NCBI GenBank assembly: GCA_944470555.2 | Contig: OX104134.1 | Location: 48,730,691 to 48,794,690, forward strand | Source of the DNA: Heterobilharzia americana | Lineage: Eukaryota; Platyhelminthes; Trematoda; Strigeidida; Schistosomatidae | Length of the DNA stretch: 64,000 nt | Reading direction: 5' to 3' | Part shown: positions 1 through 11,585 of the stretch, one piece after another | Layout of the letters: each line of letters starts with the position of its first letter | Numbering within the stretch: position 1 is the first letter of the stretch | Notes under the pieces: generated by a model | What the model was told of the DNA's origin: nothing | Seen by the model: the letters and a program-made list of their open reading frames with translations, nothing else | Database searches by the model: none | Translations under genes and position numbers: made by a program

Positions 1-1290
1 GAAGCATACAATCATTTCTGAAATGTTCATTAATTAGTAAATTGATATTACTACGTAACCATTTACGATTTCATGGACTCGACTTCGAACTATACAGGTA
101 CGTGACAATTAACAAAAGCGTAGGGACGGTACACATTTAGTACCATCCTAAACATGCAGCAATATAGGTCAGCTAGGTGTCGAAGGTTACTGAGCAAACT
201 TAAGGACTCGATTAAAATGTTGAAGAATAATTTGCTAACTCAACATGAGGTTAAAAGAGTAAATCACCAATCACTTTCATTTCCTTTCATCTTTTATTTT
301 TACTCAATATATTCTATGATACTAGAAATTTGGAAATCTGGAACCTTGTAATCACTTCAGGTCCCTAACAGATTCAAAAACTCAGATGCTTTGTCGGATA
401 ATTGTAAAGCTCTTGAAAAATACTCAATTTCGTATGTATAAAAAAGTATGTCGATTACCTGCTCGACTTCTGAAAAGTGGGTTATGGGTTTGGACACTGT
501 TCCATCTAGCGAAGTCTAGGCACCCAATTAGTACCGTTGGTCCTCACACAATAAAGTGGCTCATTGCTCATTGTACTTCAGTGCACATGTTGTTGAGTGA
601 ATTTCGATTCGATTTTTATTTATTGTGAGGACCATTATGCTTGTACTTCGTATCAGCTGTTTAACTGACTCGAAATGCTTAACGTATGCTGTGTCTACAA
701 ACAACTTTCAAAATACTTAGGCAGTTCATTGGTCAGCTAATTAATTTGATAGTGTAGAGTATTTCCTTTTGCTAAATACCTAAAAAAAACCACTTATAAA
801 CACAAATGAATTCACAATGTTCACTTGTATATTACGAAAATATGTGGTTAGTCAAACTTTTATTTGTAAATTAAAACTCAAGGCTGTCAATCCATAAATT
901 CAGACATGTCTTCAGATCAGTGATAATTCTCTTAGGTCCAGGTTGCTACAAACATATCTGTCAGCATCTTCGCAAAAATACTGTACAAAAAACACTAGTT
1001 TCTTGATATTTAAATGAATAGCCTTCTTGAACAATAAGACTTGAGATAATAAACTGTTGCTTAACTTCAAAAGCATATATTCCTTTTAGCATTAGATTAT
1101 ACGGATCAACTTTGAATTAGCTAAGAATTTAAGTTGAATACTTTTCTCATTTAACATGCATCACTTTAGGTAACGTTTAATCCAAAATGGAATTGCGTCA
1201 AACTACTTCTCCTTACAACTTCATTGATAAGTTTATCCCCTAATGTCCAGTGATAAAATGTTTGTTGAATAAAATATTATAGCATTCTTA
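1..1290. other. No gene recognised (probable intron of SLC17-like gene)
   Basis: AT-rich sequence with only short ORFs that show no family resemblance. Because the transporter exon at 1292-1451 ends in a splice donor on the minus strand, this stretch is probably part of its next intron. No third exon could be picked out by eye. Confidence 0.4.
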
Positions 1291-1291
1291 C

Positions 1292-1451
1292 CTAAACCTT
1301 CTCTTAAACCAAGCAGAATACGCGAAACTACCAAAGAGTAAATCGAGTGCGCAAAAAATGGAGTGGCAATTGATGATAAGGACCAAAACAAGATGGCAAA
1401 AGTAAGGATCAAACTTCCACCAAAGCGTTTTGCAGCACTCCCACCAATAAT
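1292..1451 (-). CDS. SLC17/PHT4-type MFS transporter, second exon seen
   Basis: On the minus strand this 160-nt segment is bounded by an acceptor (TTACAG) and a donor (GTAAGA). It continues the reading frame of the exon at 1489-1725. It reads IIGGSAAKRFGG, then a hydrophobic helix with FWSL, ATPFFAHS, and ends SRILLGLREG. This matches the loop 2-3 signature (GG..A.RFGG) and helices 3-4 of SLC17 anion transporters, which move phosphate, glutamate, urate or nucleotides across plasma or vesicle membranes. The exon ends one base into a codon, so at least one further exon lies to the left. Which SLC17 substrate class it belongs to cannot be judged from about 130 residues. Confidence 0.72.
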
Positions 1452-1488
1452 CTGTAACGCAAACTTACAATGAACTGGGAATACTTAC
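1452..1488 (-). other. 37-nt micro-intron of SLC17-like gene
   Basis: On the minus strand the stretch begins GTAAGT and ends TTACAG. Removing it joins the two transporter exons in frame (phase 0) exactly where the family protein sequence continues. Very short introns near the 5' end of genes are known in schistosomes. Confidence 0.75.
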
Positions 1489-1725
1489 CATACTGACAAG
1501 ATAACCTGCAGAAAATGAACTCAGAACCCAACCATACTGGTGAAGATTCCAGCCGAAATGATTTGATATGGGGATTATAACAATCGGCATGATAACTCGA
1601 TCAGCAGCATTAATGAAGTTTGCCAAACAACACAAAAAAACTATCCTCCAGACATAATTAGGTTCATATATCCACTTAAATATGTTGTATGTAGGTAGGA
1701 AGTTGAGGCAGTTTAAGAAATCCAT
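1489..1725 (-). CDS. SLC17/PHT4-type MFS transporter, N-terminal exon
   Basis: A 79-codon minus-strand exon opens with ATG at 1725 and ends at a GTAAGT donor (1488). After a short cytoplasmic start come a hydrophobic segment (WRIVFLCCLANFINAADRVIMPI) with the charged DR pair typical of helix 1 in SLC17 carriers, then NHFGWN and YGWVLSSFSAGYLVSM, the start of helix 2. The order (DR in TM1, FGW, a SSF..GY helix, GG..A.RFGG in the next exon) is the SLC17/PHT4 pattern. A 37-nt intron (1452-1488) separates it from the next exon. The start codon is the only Met in reach, but an upstream coding exon cannot be excluded. Confidence 0.7.
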
Positions 1726-1904
1726 ATTTCTGTTTGTTACTTGGTTGGTGTTCGTGTACTAAGAATCCATCACATTTTCGAATAGCCTAATGCCAGAAAT
1801 CATGTTTTGGGAATTGAAAGGAAATGCGTAAACACTTGTTGAACAAATTACATTTCGAAAGTATGATAACATAGGAAACTGACAGCTATTCCTACAGTGT
1901 TCTG

Positions 1905-2795
1905 GCTGACAGAATGACTTATTAAATCAACGTAGAACCTCGTTAAACAGGTCCAGAGGCTCAGATTGCCTCACTTCACAGTAGTATACAAAGAACAGGT
2001 GGGTAGGTAAAGAGTGATATTGCAGAAGACAAAGTTGTGTGAGAATAAGCATTTTAAAAATTTAGGTTAGTGCGAATATTGAAGCTTTAGATGTCTAGGA
2101 GTGAACACATCTGCGCTATTGTGACAAATTTTCAGAGATGTCATCAACCACTGATTACTTTCGTCTCGTGAACCCCAACCATGCAGTTAATATCTCCTCC
2201 ACATGGCTCAGAACAACAGTCAGGAGCTTCATGCACTGGTGCCACTTCGTCTGATTACTCTGAACCCTCTTACAACCCAGTCTAACTTCCCCTATTATGG
2301 CATGTCGAAGTAGGCTGTGGCTCGGCATGCACAGTACATGTCTAAGCCACCTGAGTCAAATGAGGTTCACAACCTCCTCAATCGACTCACCTGTCTTGTC
2401 TAGTACCTTCCACCTAACCTCAACATTGCTCACACGGTGATTCCACCAAAGATGAGGAATGCTACCAACACACCTGTGAACCAAACCCTGCAACCGCTTC
2501 ATGTCGTCTACTTTTAACGGCATGTCTCACAGTCGTACAACAGGATAGGGCGGACAGCAGTGCAGTGTACTCTCCCTTTGACAGGTAGTCGGGTATCTCG
2601 ACAACTGGCGTCACAGTTGACGCAAGTTGTCAAATGCCAAACGGGTGTTCTGTATCCGAGCTGAGATTCCGTCAGCAACTAGCGCATCCGGATAGATGCA
2701 ACTCGTCGAGCAAGTGAAGTGGTCGACACATTTCACTACTTCACTCATCATTACGCTAGGAGTAGTTGCCGTCCAGCGTGAAGTTTATCTGTACA
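1905..2795 (-). mobile_element. Decayed 5'-truncated RTE-like retrotransposon (C-terminal part)
   Basis: Read on the minus strand, conceptual translation across several stops and frame changes gives pieces such as PLKVDDMKRLQ, EEVVNL, LRWLRHVLCMPSH and KWHQCMKLLTV. These line up with the C-terminal region of the complete-length RTE element at 3350-7283. The copy is clearly diverged and broken, so it is a relic. Two shorter relics with the same 3' end lie at 28055 and 44755. Confidence 0.7.
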
Positions 2796-3333
2796 GACGC
2801 AAAGCGTCTAAAAGACAGAAATAATCCTCCAAGTTTTCACAAAGCTAGAAATTAACTTACAAGTTTTTTCATGTTTACACAGTAAATGCTTTTCAAGTAA
2901 CTATCATTACCTATCACCTTTTACCGCCGACTAAAATTTAACAACATATCTTATTCAAAAGTTACTTGTAGAAACTACAGGATCACTAAAAATTCACTTT
3001 TAACGTCACAGCCTTAACGAGGGTGGCAGTAGTTTTCAACGCCTCTTGAATCATCTAAGAGGGATAAAATGTAACTCCGTAATTATTTGCACCTGCGTGC
3101 AGCAGATATGAGCTACACATGGTGTAACTTTGGTATTCACTGACTGACATTTAAGAATCTAGATAGATCAGGCACAACTCCAAAAGCCCGCAAGAGCACA
3201 AAGATTATAGGTACCTGTTCATCATATTGCTATGCTATAAGGTGAACCGCAATGGAGAAAGTCAATATTAGACTTAAACATTTACGTCCAGAATAAGCTG
3301 AGATCATCTGACAAATGGTAGGTTTCCAAAGTT
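2796..3333. other. Non-coding spacer before RTE insertion
   Basis: No ORF with family resemblance and no clear repeat structure was seen. The last bases before 3334 are the flank of the RTE target site. Confidence 0.35.
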
Positions 3334-3349
3334 AAATATCTTAGAGAAT
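3334..3349 (+). repeat. Target-site duplication, left copy (RTE element)
   Basis: The 16-mer aaatatcttagagaat occurs here and again at 7284-7299, immediately outside the two ends of the RTE element. Confidence 0.9.
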
Positions 3350-3939
3350 CTCGACCGATAGCTGCTACCTTGACGTGGTGGTCGGGCTTGCATATCACAA
3401 TGACCCAACGAGCTATGCTGGTGGAACGCTTGTTCCCTCGAGGTCCTACCATACCAGAAAGGTCTGTTGGGTAGTGGTTAGACGAAAAGCAGTTACCGTT
3501 ATAGTGTAAATTGCTACACTATGATGGGGGTCTGAGGGCGAAGTCGTACTGCTGCTAGCTGGATGGGGTGTGACAGCAGTAAGGTGTTTCCCTTGGATGA
3601 CCAGCAGTGCCAAGCTGATGCTGCCTTCTCAGTGGAAGGGGGGGTTAGAAAAGGTCGGCCCCAAAAATAACACACTCCACCACGCCCCACGGTCTGCCGG
3701 GCCGGCGGTGTTGGTTCACTTGTCGTTTCCTTTCGCTCATCCGGCCCCAAAAATACAAAAATTCAAAATAATCATACTCAAAAGGCTGGGTGTGACAGGC
3801 CTCAAGCAGATGTCCGATGGGCTCTGCGGTCACACAAATCTCTTTCAGGTACCTTAAGAAGAAATAGCCTTCCACGGTGTGGGCAGCCGGGAAGTGTCAA
3901 CCGCCCTCACAACTCTGTCAGCACCCAAGTTTCTTCTGA

Positions 3940-4180
3940 CTGCTATCCTCCTCCTCCATCATTACCTTCTAATCTTCCTTCACGTCTCTTAATTAATGAT
4001 GCTGCATCATCTTCAATTTCTCCTACCTCTGCAGCCTTCGACAACGATCTGAGTCCACAGAACAGCATCCCTGGTCTCCTTAAACCACGCTCCAAATTAC
4101 ATATTGGAGCCTTCAATGTCCGCACCCTCCGTCAAATTGGCCAACAGGCTTCGTTGGCAAAGACTCTAGCAACTCGGGCA
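3940..4180 (+). pseudogene. RTE ORF, N-terminal leader and start of endonuclease (shifted frame)
   Basis: In a different frame from the main ORF this stretch encodes a Pro/Ser-rich leader and then LHIGAFNVRTLRQIGQQ. The FNVRTL block is the first strand motif of the endonuclease domain. The frame must change between about 4150 and 4180 to continue into the main ORF, so this copy cannot make an intact protein. Confidence 0.65.
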
Positions 4181-6220
4181 TGGATGTGTGCTGTGTTTGT
4201 GAGACACGCATACAGGACCCAAGTGTGGTTATTCACCTGACCTCTCCTGACCAATCTGGTGAATCTGCAAAATTCACCCTTCGAGTTTCTGGAGATTCGA
4301 TAGCTAGCTCTCGTGGTCTTGCAGGTGTAGGTATAGCATTAAGCACCAGGGCAGAAAACTCACTACTAGACTGGATCCCAGTTGATAGTCGCCTCTGCGC
4401 TATGAGGCTGAACGGCACAGTGAGAACTAAAAGGAATAGTGAGACTCGCCGTTGTCTCTTTGTAATCTCTGCTTACGCACCCACTGACTGTAGTTCGGAT
4501 GAAGTGAAGGACGAGTTCTACCATAAACTGTCTAACCTCCTCTCGAAAGCCAAACGTTCGGACGTAGTGGTTGTTGCAGGTGACCTCAACGCACAGGTGG
4601 GTAGACTGAGTGAGGCAGAAAGGCACTTAGGTGGCACTTTCGGAATCCCAGCTGAACGTACAGATAACGGTGATCGCCTATTACAACTATGCTCAGATAA
4701 CCGCCTATTTTTAGCCAGCACAAATTTCAGACATAAAGAAAGGCACTGTCTGACCTGGCGTCCACCGAGCTCGACTCAGCGATGGACACAGATAGACCAC
4801 ATTGCTATTAGTCATCGCTGGAGAGGATCGGTGGAAGACTGCCGCTCCTTCTGGAGTACGTGTTTGGACAGCGATCATGCGTTGGTCCGAGCACGTATAT
4901 GCCTGCGTCTCAATGGACGTAGAAAAAATTTGGCAACAAAACCACTACGAGTTCTGCTGGACAACGAAAACACCAAAGCCGTGTTCAGTGAGAAGTTGGC
5001 TAGGCAGTTATCGGAACAAAAGACTGTCACTCATCCAGAAGAAGCTTGGTGCCATCTTCAGTCTACTGTAAAAGCAGCACTGGAGACTGTAGCCGACTCC
5101 AAGATAATGGCTAAAAAGAGCCAGTGGATATCAGCAGCTTCTTCCAAACTAATGGATGCACGTGAATGCATCCCTGCAGGCTCTGAGTACAATGAAGAGC
5201 GAGCGCAACTTAAAAATAAACTGACGAAAAGTCTGCGCAACGATCGTGAACAGTGGTGGGCAGCAAAGGCTAAAGAGATGGAAAAGGCAGCGGCGATCGG
5301 TAACAGTAGACAGTTATTTAGACTTATTAAGGAGACTGGGGGGAAATGGTCAACAACAGTTAGTGAGGTTATAGCGGAGAAGGACGGATCGGCGATTCAC
5401 TCGCAGGGAAGGCGACTGGGACGATGGGCAGAACACTTTGAGGAACAGTTTAACTGGCCTCCAGCCACCATTGCGCTGCCCGCTATCCAGTCGGACCCTG
5501 AATGGGACATAGAGACAGGTCCCCCAACACTAGAAGAAGTTGAGAAAGCGGTAGGTAGCCTGAAACGGGGAAGGGCAGCAGGACCAGACGGACTACCTGC
5601 TGAGGTATACAAGAATGGTGGTAGAGTTCTCTTAGTCAGGCTAACGGAAGTGTTAGCCAGTATATGGGAATCAAATACGATCCCCTCCGACTGGTCTAAG
5701 TCACTGATCATCCCAGTCTTCAAGAAAGGCGAGAAGTCCTCTTGTGATAACCACAGAGGAATCAGCCTGACAAACATAGTGTCTAAGATCCTAAGTTCTA
5801 TAATTCTCCGACGCCTGAGTGGAGCTCGGGAACAGCAAGCCCGAGAAAACCAGGCAGGCTTTAGACCTGGCCGTGGATGTATCGACCAAATATTCACACT
5901 GCGCCAGGTCCTGGAACATAGGCATGCTTACAGACGCCCGACAATAGCTGTATTTCTCGACCTGAAGGCGGCATTTGACTCCGTTGATCGAGAAGTCTTA
6001 TGGCAGTGTCTGTCACTGAAAGGCGTGCCTAGTAAGTACATCACCTTATTGAAAGCTCTCTACTCGAACACTTGTGGGCATGTTAGAGCCTATGGTGAGT
6101 TGTCCAGGGAGCTATACTCATCAAGTGGTGTCCGTCAAGGATGCCCACTATCCCCATTCTTATTTAATTTTATCATAGATATTCTTATGGAGGTTTCCCT
6201 CTCGTCACCTAATTACAAAG
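4180..6220 (+). pseudogene. RTE ORF: endonuclease and reverse transcriptase (broken)
   Basis: One open frame covers most of the element. Endonuclease motifs are ISAYAPTD, VVAGDLNAQVG (about residues 135-145), TWRPPSS..WTQIDHIAIS and the SDHALV block near residue 230. A linker follows, then reverse transcriptase with GPDGLPAEV, HRGISL, ENQAGFRPGRG, FLDLKAAFDSVDRE and GVRQGCPLSPFLF. The enzyme would nick target DNA and copy the element RNA at the nick. The frame is lost shortly after the NFIIDILMEV segment. The GTG/ATG at 4180 is not a true start; the protein begins upstream in another frame. Confidence 0.88.
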
Positions 6221-6223
6221 ACG

Positions 6224-6490
6224 TTGACGATCACAAGAGAATTTTCCTTAGATCTAGAATATGCAGATGACATAGTCCTGTTAGGTGAAGACGCTGACAA
6301 GATGCAGAGTCTTCTGAACACTTTGAGTGGGAATTTGAGAATGTTTGGGATGCGATTTTCACCACCCAAATGCAAATTTTTGCTCCAGGACTGGTCTTCA
6401 GCGGTACCGCGGTTAACAATAGAGAGTGAAGTGGTTGAGTGTGTTGACCACTTCACTTACCTGGGAAGTAGGATCAACCCGGTGGGTTAG
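6224..6490 (+). pseudogene. RTE reverse transcriptase, catalytic YADD segment (second frame)
   Basis: Frame 2 carries LDLEYADDIVLLGEDADKMQ, the catalytic motif of the polymerase, then FSPPKCKFLLQDW and VDHFTYLGSRI, which are the following conserved blocks. It is displaced by one frame from the upstream RT segment and again from the C-terminal segment, so indels flank it on both sides. Confidence 0.85.
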
Positions 6491-7095
6491 TTGCCGATGA
6501 GATTTCTGCACGGATACAAAAGGCTCGATTGGCTTTTGCCAATTTGCGCCACCTATGGCGCCGCCGTGATATTCGTTTGTCTATTAAGGGTCGCGTGTAC
6601 TGCACAGCAGTCCGCTCTGTTCTACTGTATGGCTGTGAAACATGGCCATTGAAAGTGGAAGACATGAGAAGGTTACAGGTATTTGACCACCGTTGCCTTC
6701 GTAGTATAGGACGTATTCCGTGGTGTCACCATGTGAGTAATGCAGAAGTTAGGTGTAGAGTTTTAGGGAGAAGAGGTAAGTCAGTCGACGAGGTTGTGAA
6801 CCTTCATCGACTGAGATGGTTGGGACACGTACTACGTATGCCTAGTCACCGATTGCCTCGTCACACAATGTTGGCTGAGGTGGGTTCAGGCTGGAAAAAG
6901 GCCCGAGGTGGCCAGACTAAAACATGGCACCAATGTATGAAGTCTCTGACTGTTGGTTTAAGCCATGTAGGACGATGCAGACTAGGTGGTTGGGGTCCAC
7001 GGGACAAGAGGAACCAGTGGTTGGAGACCCTAGGTGATATGGCTCAGAACCGAAGTCAGTGGCGCAGATGTATACACACATTATCCTCATCTTAA
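6491..7095 (+). pseudogene. RTE ORF, C-terminal domain
   Basis: Back in frame 1 the text reads ISARIQKARLAFANLRHLW, VLLYGCETWPLKVEDMRRLQVFDHRCLR, LHRLRWLGHVLRMPSHRLPRH and GGQTKTWHQCM. This is the conserved tail of RTE-like proteins with its Trp/Arg-rich GH.LRM motif. It ends at TAA 7093-7095, followed by a 3' untranslated part of about 190 nt. Confidence 0.85.
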
Positions 7096-7283
7096 CAACG
7101 CTATACCGAATCTCACTATTTTGTCACTCCTCTTTCCTTTCTTCGCACTTTATATTTCTTTTGACTGCATTCACTTATCTTCATCCTTCACCTCACTACC
7201 TTTTTACTTGATGTGCTGATATGAGGTGTGGCAACTCGGACCGTTACGCAGTAATGCCTGGTCCTATGCTGATAATGATGATG

Positions 7284-7299
7284 AAATATCTTAGAGAAT
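7284..7299 (+). repeat. Target-site duplication, right copy (RTE element)
   Basis: The sequence is identical to 3334-3349 and directly follows the gatgatgatg tail of the element. Confidence 0.9.
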
Positions 7300-7819
7300 G
7301 ATTTGCCTAGGTTCGCCAGGAGATTGGTGTGCTTATTTTTGAACTAGGTATTTTCAGCTAGATTGATGGAACACCACAGCAAATGCCATATAAAGAGACG
7401 CACTTTCGGTCGACCAGTATGCTTTTTACTAGATGCCAGTAGTTCTATGTAATACTAAATCTCTTATCGACTGCATATATTACAATTGGATAAATTACGC
7501 ATCATCCCACCATATAAGGTTCCACTATACCTCAATACTCCAACTACGAACGCTTGCATATGATCGAGGATGAATGAAGCTCTAACCTTCACATGAAGTG
7601 GTTTCTTTTCGCTACCCATGATACAAATTATGCACATTCTAATGTACTGTTCACATCTGATTCGAAAAGTCATCTTCACCTGAGGTCACCATCTCCAGTC
7701 AGAGTGATCAGAGTGTTAAACTTAATTCATGTGTAGTTATGAATGATTTATAATTAATTTGCCAACACAGAAAACTCGATGCGATCAATGTTTTCTAGTG
7801 AATATATGAGGAAAATCTA

Positions 7820-7920
7820 TGGTAGTGGCACTGAGTGGTGCGAGTTCAAATCTCACAGAGAACATCAGTTACCTCGAGGTTGCAAGTATTCCCCGGTGAT
7901 GAATGTCAACAAGCTCACAA
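7820..7920 (+). repeat. tRNA-like SINE fragment, family 2
   Basis: This contains gagttcaaatctcacag, which resembles a polymerase III B box, followed by gaacatcagttacctcgaggttgcaag and gatgaatgtcaacaag. The same order of blocks occurs on the minus strand at 38020-38195 and in shorter form at 61021-61118. The A box is poorly preserved here. Confidence 0.55.
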
Positions 7921-8085
7921 TCAAGATCCGATGTATTCTGACTACAGCTTCCAACCAACTAACACCCATCAGAGTACACTGCGAAAATGAGCTTCGTAGC
8001 TTGTTCGCATAGCAAATAACCGATGGAATTCGGTCGGCACTCAGAACTACACAACGTGAGGTTGGTCCCTACCCAGTGGTCAAAT

Positions 8086-8088
<3 letters not shown>

Positions 8089-8125
<37 letters not shown>
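8089..8125. repeat. (TA)n microsatellite
   Basis: An uninterrupted TA dinucleotide tract of about 37 bp directly follows the SINE-like block. Confidence 0.95.
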
Positions 8126-8127
<2 letters not shown>

Positions 8128-8736
8128 ATAATCTTAAATTACACCATTAATTAAAGAAATCATTTAGGACAGGCATGGTGTCGACATATTAAAGAAGTAA
8201 AGCCTTCAATGGATCAATGGAGAAATTAACGTAATTGGTATGACATGTCATCACGCTTATAATTGAAACTGCACAGCCACTAAGATTTTCAAAGACTGTT
8301 ATGGCAAATATGCTCCTCTGTAAGCAGGTTAAATTCAGTCATACACACCTCTCAATAAAACAAAAAAAAAAATGCGTGGCAGCTGACCTAGAAGCCGAAG
8401 AAGGCGGCCTTGTTTTTTCACCATTGTTATAGGAGTAAACTATTCAAGGATTGGTAAATTGAGTTCAGATCTAGATTTTCCAGATTGATGATGTGAGGTT
8501 GTGGGTTTGTATTTATAGTATTCAAGTTGATCTCTGTGTTTAAAAAACCTCTTTTGAACGAGTCAGCTGATAAAGTGGACACTTCTTCTGTGAGTCGGTT
8601 TCAGTTGACCACCAGACTCAGAAATCAGTACTCTGCTTAGTCCATCTCCATTCCCTGCTTTTTTGCTCTTCTGCTACTTCCACCAGGGTGTTATGAGCCA
8701 GCAGGAAGCATAGTAGAAGAAATATCAGGTCTAAAG

Positions 8737-10650
8737 TCATTTCTTAAATCCATTCATAAAACGATCGAACTTCCATTGTGTCTTCAGTGAGATAAGATCA
8801 GAGTGTAATGACCAGCTGCTGATGTGTTTTCGCTTGTCCCGTAGGTGCGTACGTTGTTGTAAGGGGCATGTAGAGCGATATGAGTTTGGTGGTGACCACG
8901 AGAAGCTGGAAGGGAAAAGATGAAGAGAAAAAAGGCGGGTAGAGGACTCAGCAAGTATGCAGGATGAAATGCATTTCATAAAGATGACTGTCAAACGCTA
9001 CAGATTGAAAGCGAAGAGGTGAGGCAGCCTATAAAGTGAAACCGGAAGGTGAATTAGCAAGATTTTGAATGCGTTAAGAGAGGATCAGGTCCTGGATTCA
9101 TTCTTCACACATCAGGCGGGCTATTGTGGAGACCACATTGGTGGCTGTCCTCTGAACACTTTCCAGAGTTTTGAGTCACGCCCTAGGAACACGTTTGCTG
9201 CTTGCGCACAGTTTACCAGTTTTCATGTGACTAAGGATCTACGTAAGGTAGTGAACATATGGCTACCTTTTTCGGTAAAGGTTCTGCTTAATGCCCAAAA
9301 TTACCTAAACTCTAGTCCGCAACCATTCGTTACGAACATTTAGTCGTCAAAACATGACTTATTCCTGTGCCTTGGTGATTGACCGTAAATACGGAGCGTG
9401 GAAGAGTCCCACCAACTGAGTAATTGTTGCAGTTCGCACGCCATATGTTCATGCTTGTAGGTATGCGTTGATAGATGCCAGCCACTTCTCTGACTGGAGT
9501 GGAACATTATTTAGGATGTCTGAAGTGTACCTACATCCTCATCATCCGTAATTTCTTTTTACATCATCAGTGGATAGAACCGTGAATTTCACGATGTCTG
9601 AGAGTTTATTTAGGTATCCGGGAAATAGCGGAAGTCCCAGAATTATGCCTTGAGGCACTTCACTCCATGCTAACTTCAAAGAAAGCGGTTGGGATTTAAT
9701 CCTTACTTTTCGTCACCTGCCAAATAGGAACTCACTGATTCATACATGCAGATGTCCAGTGCTTACAATGCTTTCTAGTTTCATGAGCAAACTGTAATAA
9801 TGTATCTTGTCAAACACTTTACAAAAGCCCATGAAAGCTATTTTTGCAGGTATACTAACATCCTTAGACTTAGCACAACCTTCGCTAATTGTGAAATTTC
9901 GAGGAAGAGGGAATTATGATTAGGGTTATTTTGCGAGTAAGACAAAACAGCCTTGTTTTTGGGTGGATTGTAATAGCTTACCTGATTGTTGTTCCCAGGA
10001 TTTTCACCACAGTACTAGTTGGGTTTATCAGTCAATAATTTTGTTTATGCTGTCTGAAACGTGTCCTATACATAGTTGTGACCAGCATCCTTCCAGTCAG
10101 GAGGGAGTGTGATTTTACTTTGGAACAGCCTTAAAACAGCAGTCAACGTCTATGGGGAGTGAAAGCTCTCCTAGTAGATCATCTGGTTCCGTAGACTTTC
10201 CATATCCGAAGCACCTGGTGTCGCAGGTTTATCGTTGCATGGATTTGTGCAGAGTTTCCTCGGTTGGTTCCTGAAGGTTCCTGGGTAAATGTCGACGCAA
10301 AATATTAGCTCAGGGCCCCTGCTTTGTCCAAATGGTCCTCAACTGTTTGATTAGATTCCGTTTCTTATATTGGAGCGGGGATACCACGATATGCTCTACC
10401 ACTATATTTCATATGAAGAAAAAAGCTTTCAGATATCCTACTGCAACCCATATAGCAGGCTTTTAAAAGCATATTCGGGACGCCAGCTAACAATGATGTA
10501 TATGGTGTGGGTTTTGCGTGATGCTTCTCCACCTTAGAGGTACCAAGATTGGTTACAAGACTCCAAAGTAGTCTTTTACATCTTAGCGAACTTCAAATTT
10601 CGCGGCTTTTCCGTTCCGGGTGGAGCGTTTGTCCTTCAAGGCACTCCACA
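8737..10650 (-). mobile_element. Decayed CR1-like non-LTR retrotransposon
   Basis: Conceptual translation of the minus strand, jumping across stops and frames, gives reverse-transcriptase remnants in the right order: a PDDLLGEL-like region near 10160, ITLPPDWK near 10110, FMGFCKVFDKIHYYSLLMKLESI near 9800, VPQGIILGLPLF near 9640 and STDDVK near 9570. Downstream is an LWKVFRGQ block near 9160 and a C-terminal ORF ending at 8737. These match the CR1/Perere/SR1 type of schistosome element. Many stops make it a fossil. Confidence 0.6.
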
Positions 10651-11236
10651 GAATTAACAGCTGGGTCACTTGCGCGTATAACTGTTTGAAGGAACACTAA
10701 GGAGCCCCGACCAAGGCTTTTGAACTGACTTTCCAGTGCTCTTAAAAGGCTGCCAAGTTCCTATCAGAGTTGTCATGTTCGCTTACCAAACACCAGGTCT
10801 GTCTGGAGTGTTAGCCTGTGACAAGAAAGGTATTGCACTTGGAGTGCATCACAGCATAATCACGTTTACCAGGAGGTGCAAAGTACACAATGAAGCCATC
10901 CCGCTGTGCTGTATAATTACTAACGGGACTGATATTCCCGTTAGCGTATAATCAAACGGGTTGCGTGATGCTCATGTCTTTTGGTTGTCCCAGCCCGCTA
11001 GTGATGCCTTGAAGCCGTCTTCAACCAGGCCTTTGCATCTATCTGTCTAGCGAATCGTCTCATTCAGGAGATAGTCTTTCACCCCGGGTTCAGTGCTTCG
11101 ACACACTATGACTAGGTCAACGTCTTATCTCTTGCATTTCGGTCGGCAATGTGGCTTTTTAAGTGTCCCAATTTCGAGTGTAACCGTTTCAATGACTCTC
11201 AACGTCAAGGTATTCTCCACGTAGTGGATAACAGAG
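10651..11236. other. No gene recognised
   Basis: This stretch lies between the CR1 relic and the Gypsy element and has a more balanced base composition than the unc80 introns. A 71-codon ORF at 10736 has no recognisable family features. Confidence 0.3.
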
Positions 11237-11240
11237 ACAC
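11237..11240 (+). repeat. Probable 4-bp target duplication, left (acac)
   Basis: acac directly precedes the 5' LTR and again directly follows the 3' LTR (16390-16393). Four to six bp is the normal range for Ty3/Gypsy integrases, but four bases can match by chance. Confidence 0.6.
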
Positions 11241-11584
11241 TGTAGCGTCACACACTTTCCCAAAATCAGTAGCCTAGTGTTTGATGACTTTCGACATTGA
11301 TGCTGACCTTGATGGTTTAACCGGATTCGCTAAGCTGAAGGCACCCGGTCAAGCATCCTGGCCATTTGGCACGCCGTCGCTTTACGTTGCACTGCTCGTA
11401 TTCGACTCTCTAGCCAGCTAGTTGGATAGCATTGGTATCTTGGCACAACCATCCAAATATACTATTCCATCCGACTACGCTATTGTGTTCTTCCTTGGCC
11501 TCGTATTCGTGGGTATATAACAAGTCCGAATAATTGGTGATTGGTCTTTGCGTCTGTCAAGTTCGCACCAGGACAAATCCTAAA
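11241..11584 (+). repeat. 5' LTR of Ty3/Gypsy element
   Basis: A 344-bp direct repeat starts TGTAGCG and matches 16044-16389. By eye the two LTRs differ at three substitutions and by a CG insertion near the start of the 3' copy, so they are about 99% identical and the insertion is young. A TATATAA box lies at 11514-11520, about 70 bp before the LTR end, as expected for the element's own promoter. Confidence 0.9.
11514..11520 (+). promoter_or_regulatory. TATA box in 5' LTR
   Basis: TATATAA is present in both LTRs at the same offset (16319-16325 in the 3' copy). It is the likely core promoter for the genomic RNA. Confidence 0.6.
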
Positions 11585-11585
11585 T

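Larger units (their letters stand above)
3350..7283 (+). mobile_element. Complete-length RTE-clade non-LTR retrotransposon, inactive
   Basis: A 3,934-bp insertion lies between perfect 16-bp target duplications. It starts with a 5' leader of about 0.7 kb, encodes an apurinic-type endonuclease followed by reverse transcriptase and a C-terminal domain, and ends in a gataatgatgatg tail, as RTE elements do. It resembles the schistosome RTE families (SR2/SR3/Perere-3 type); the exact family name is not certain. At least three frame breaks (about 4150-4180, 6205-6230 and 6480-6495) interrupt the protein. The perfect duplications suggest a fairly recent insertion despite these breaks. Confidence 0.9.

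Noticed and set aside
5397..5897. 166-codon minus-strand ORF in the RTE element
   Set aside because: Antisense to the endonuclease/RT ORF, no domain of its own.
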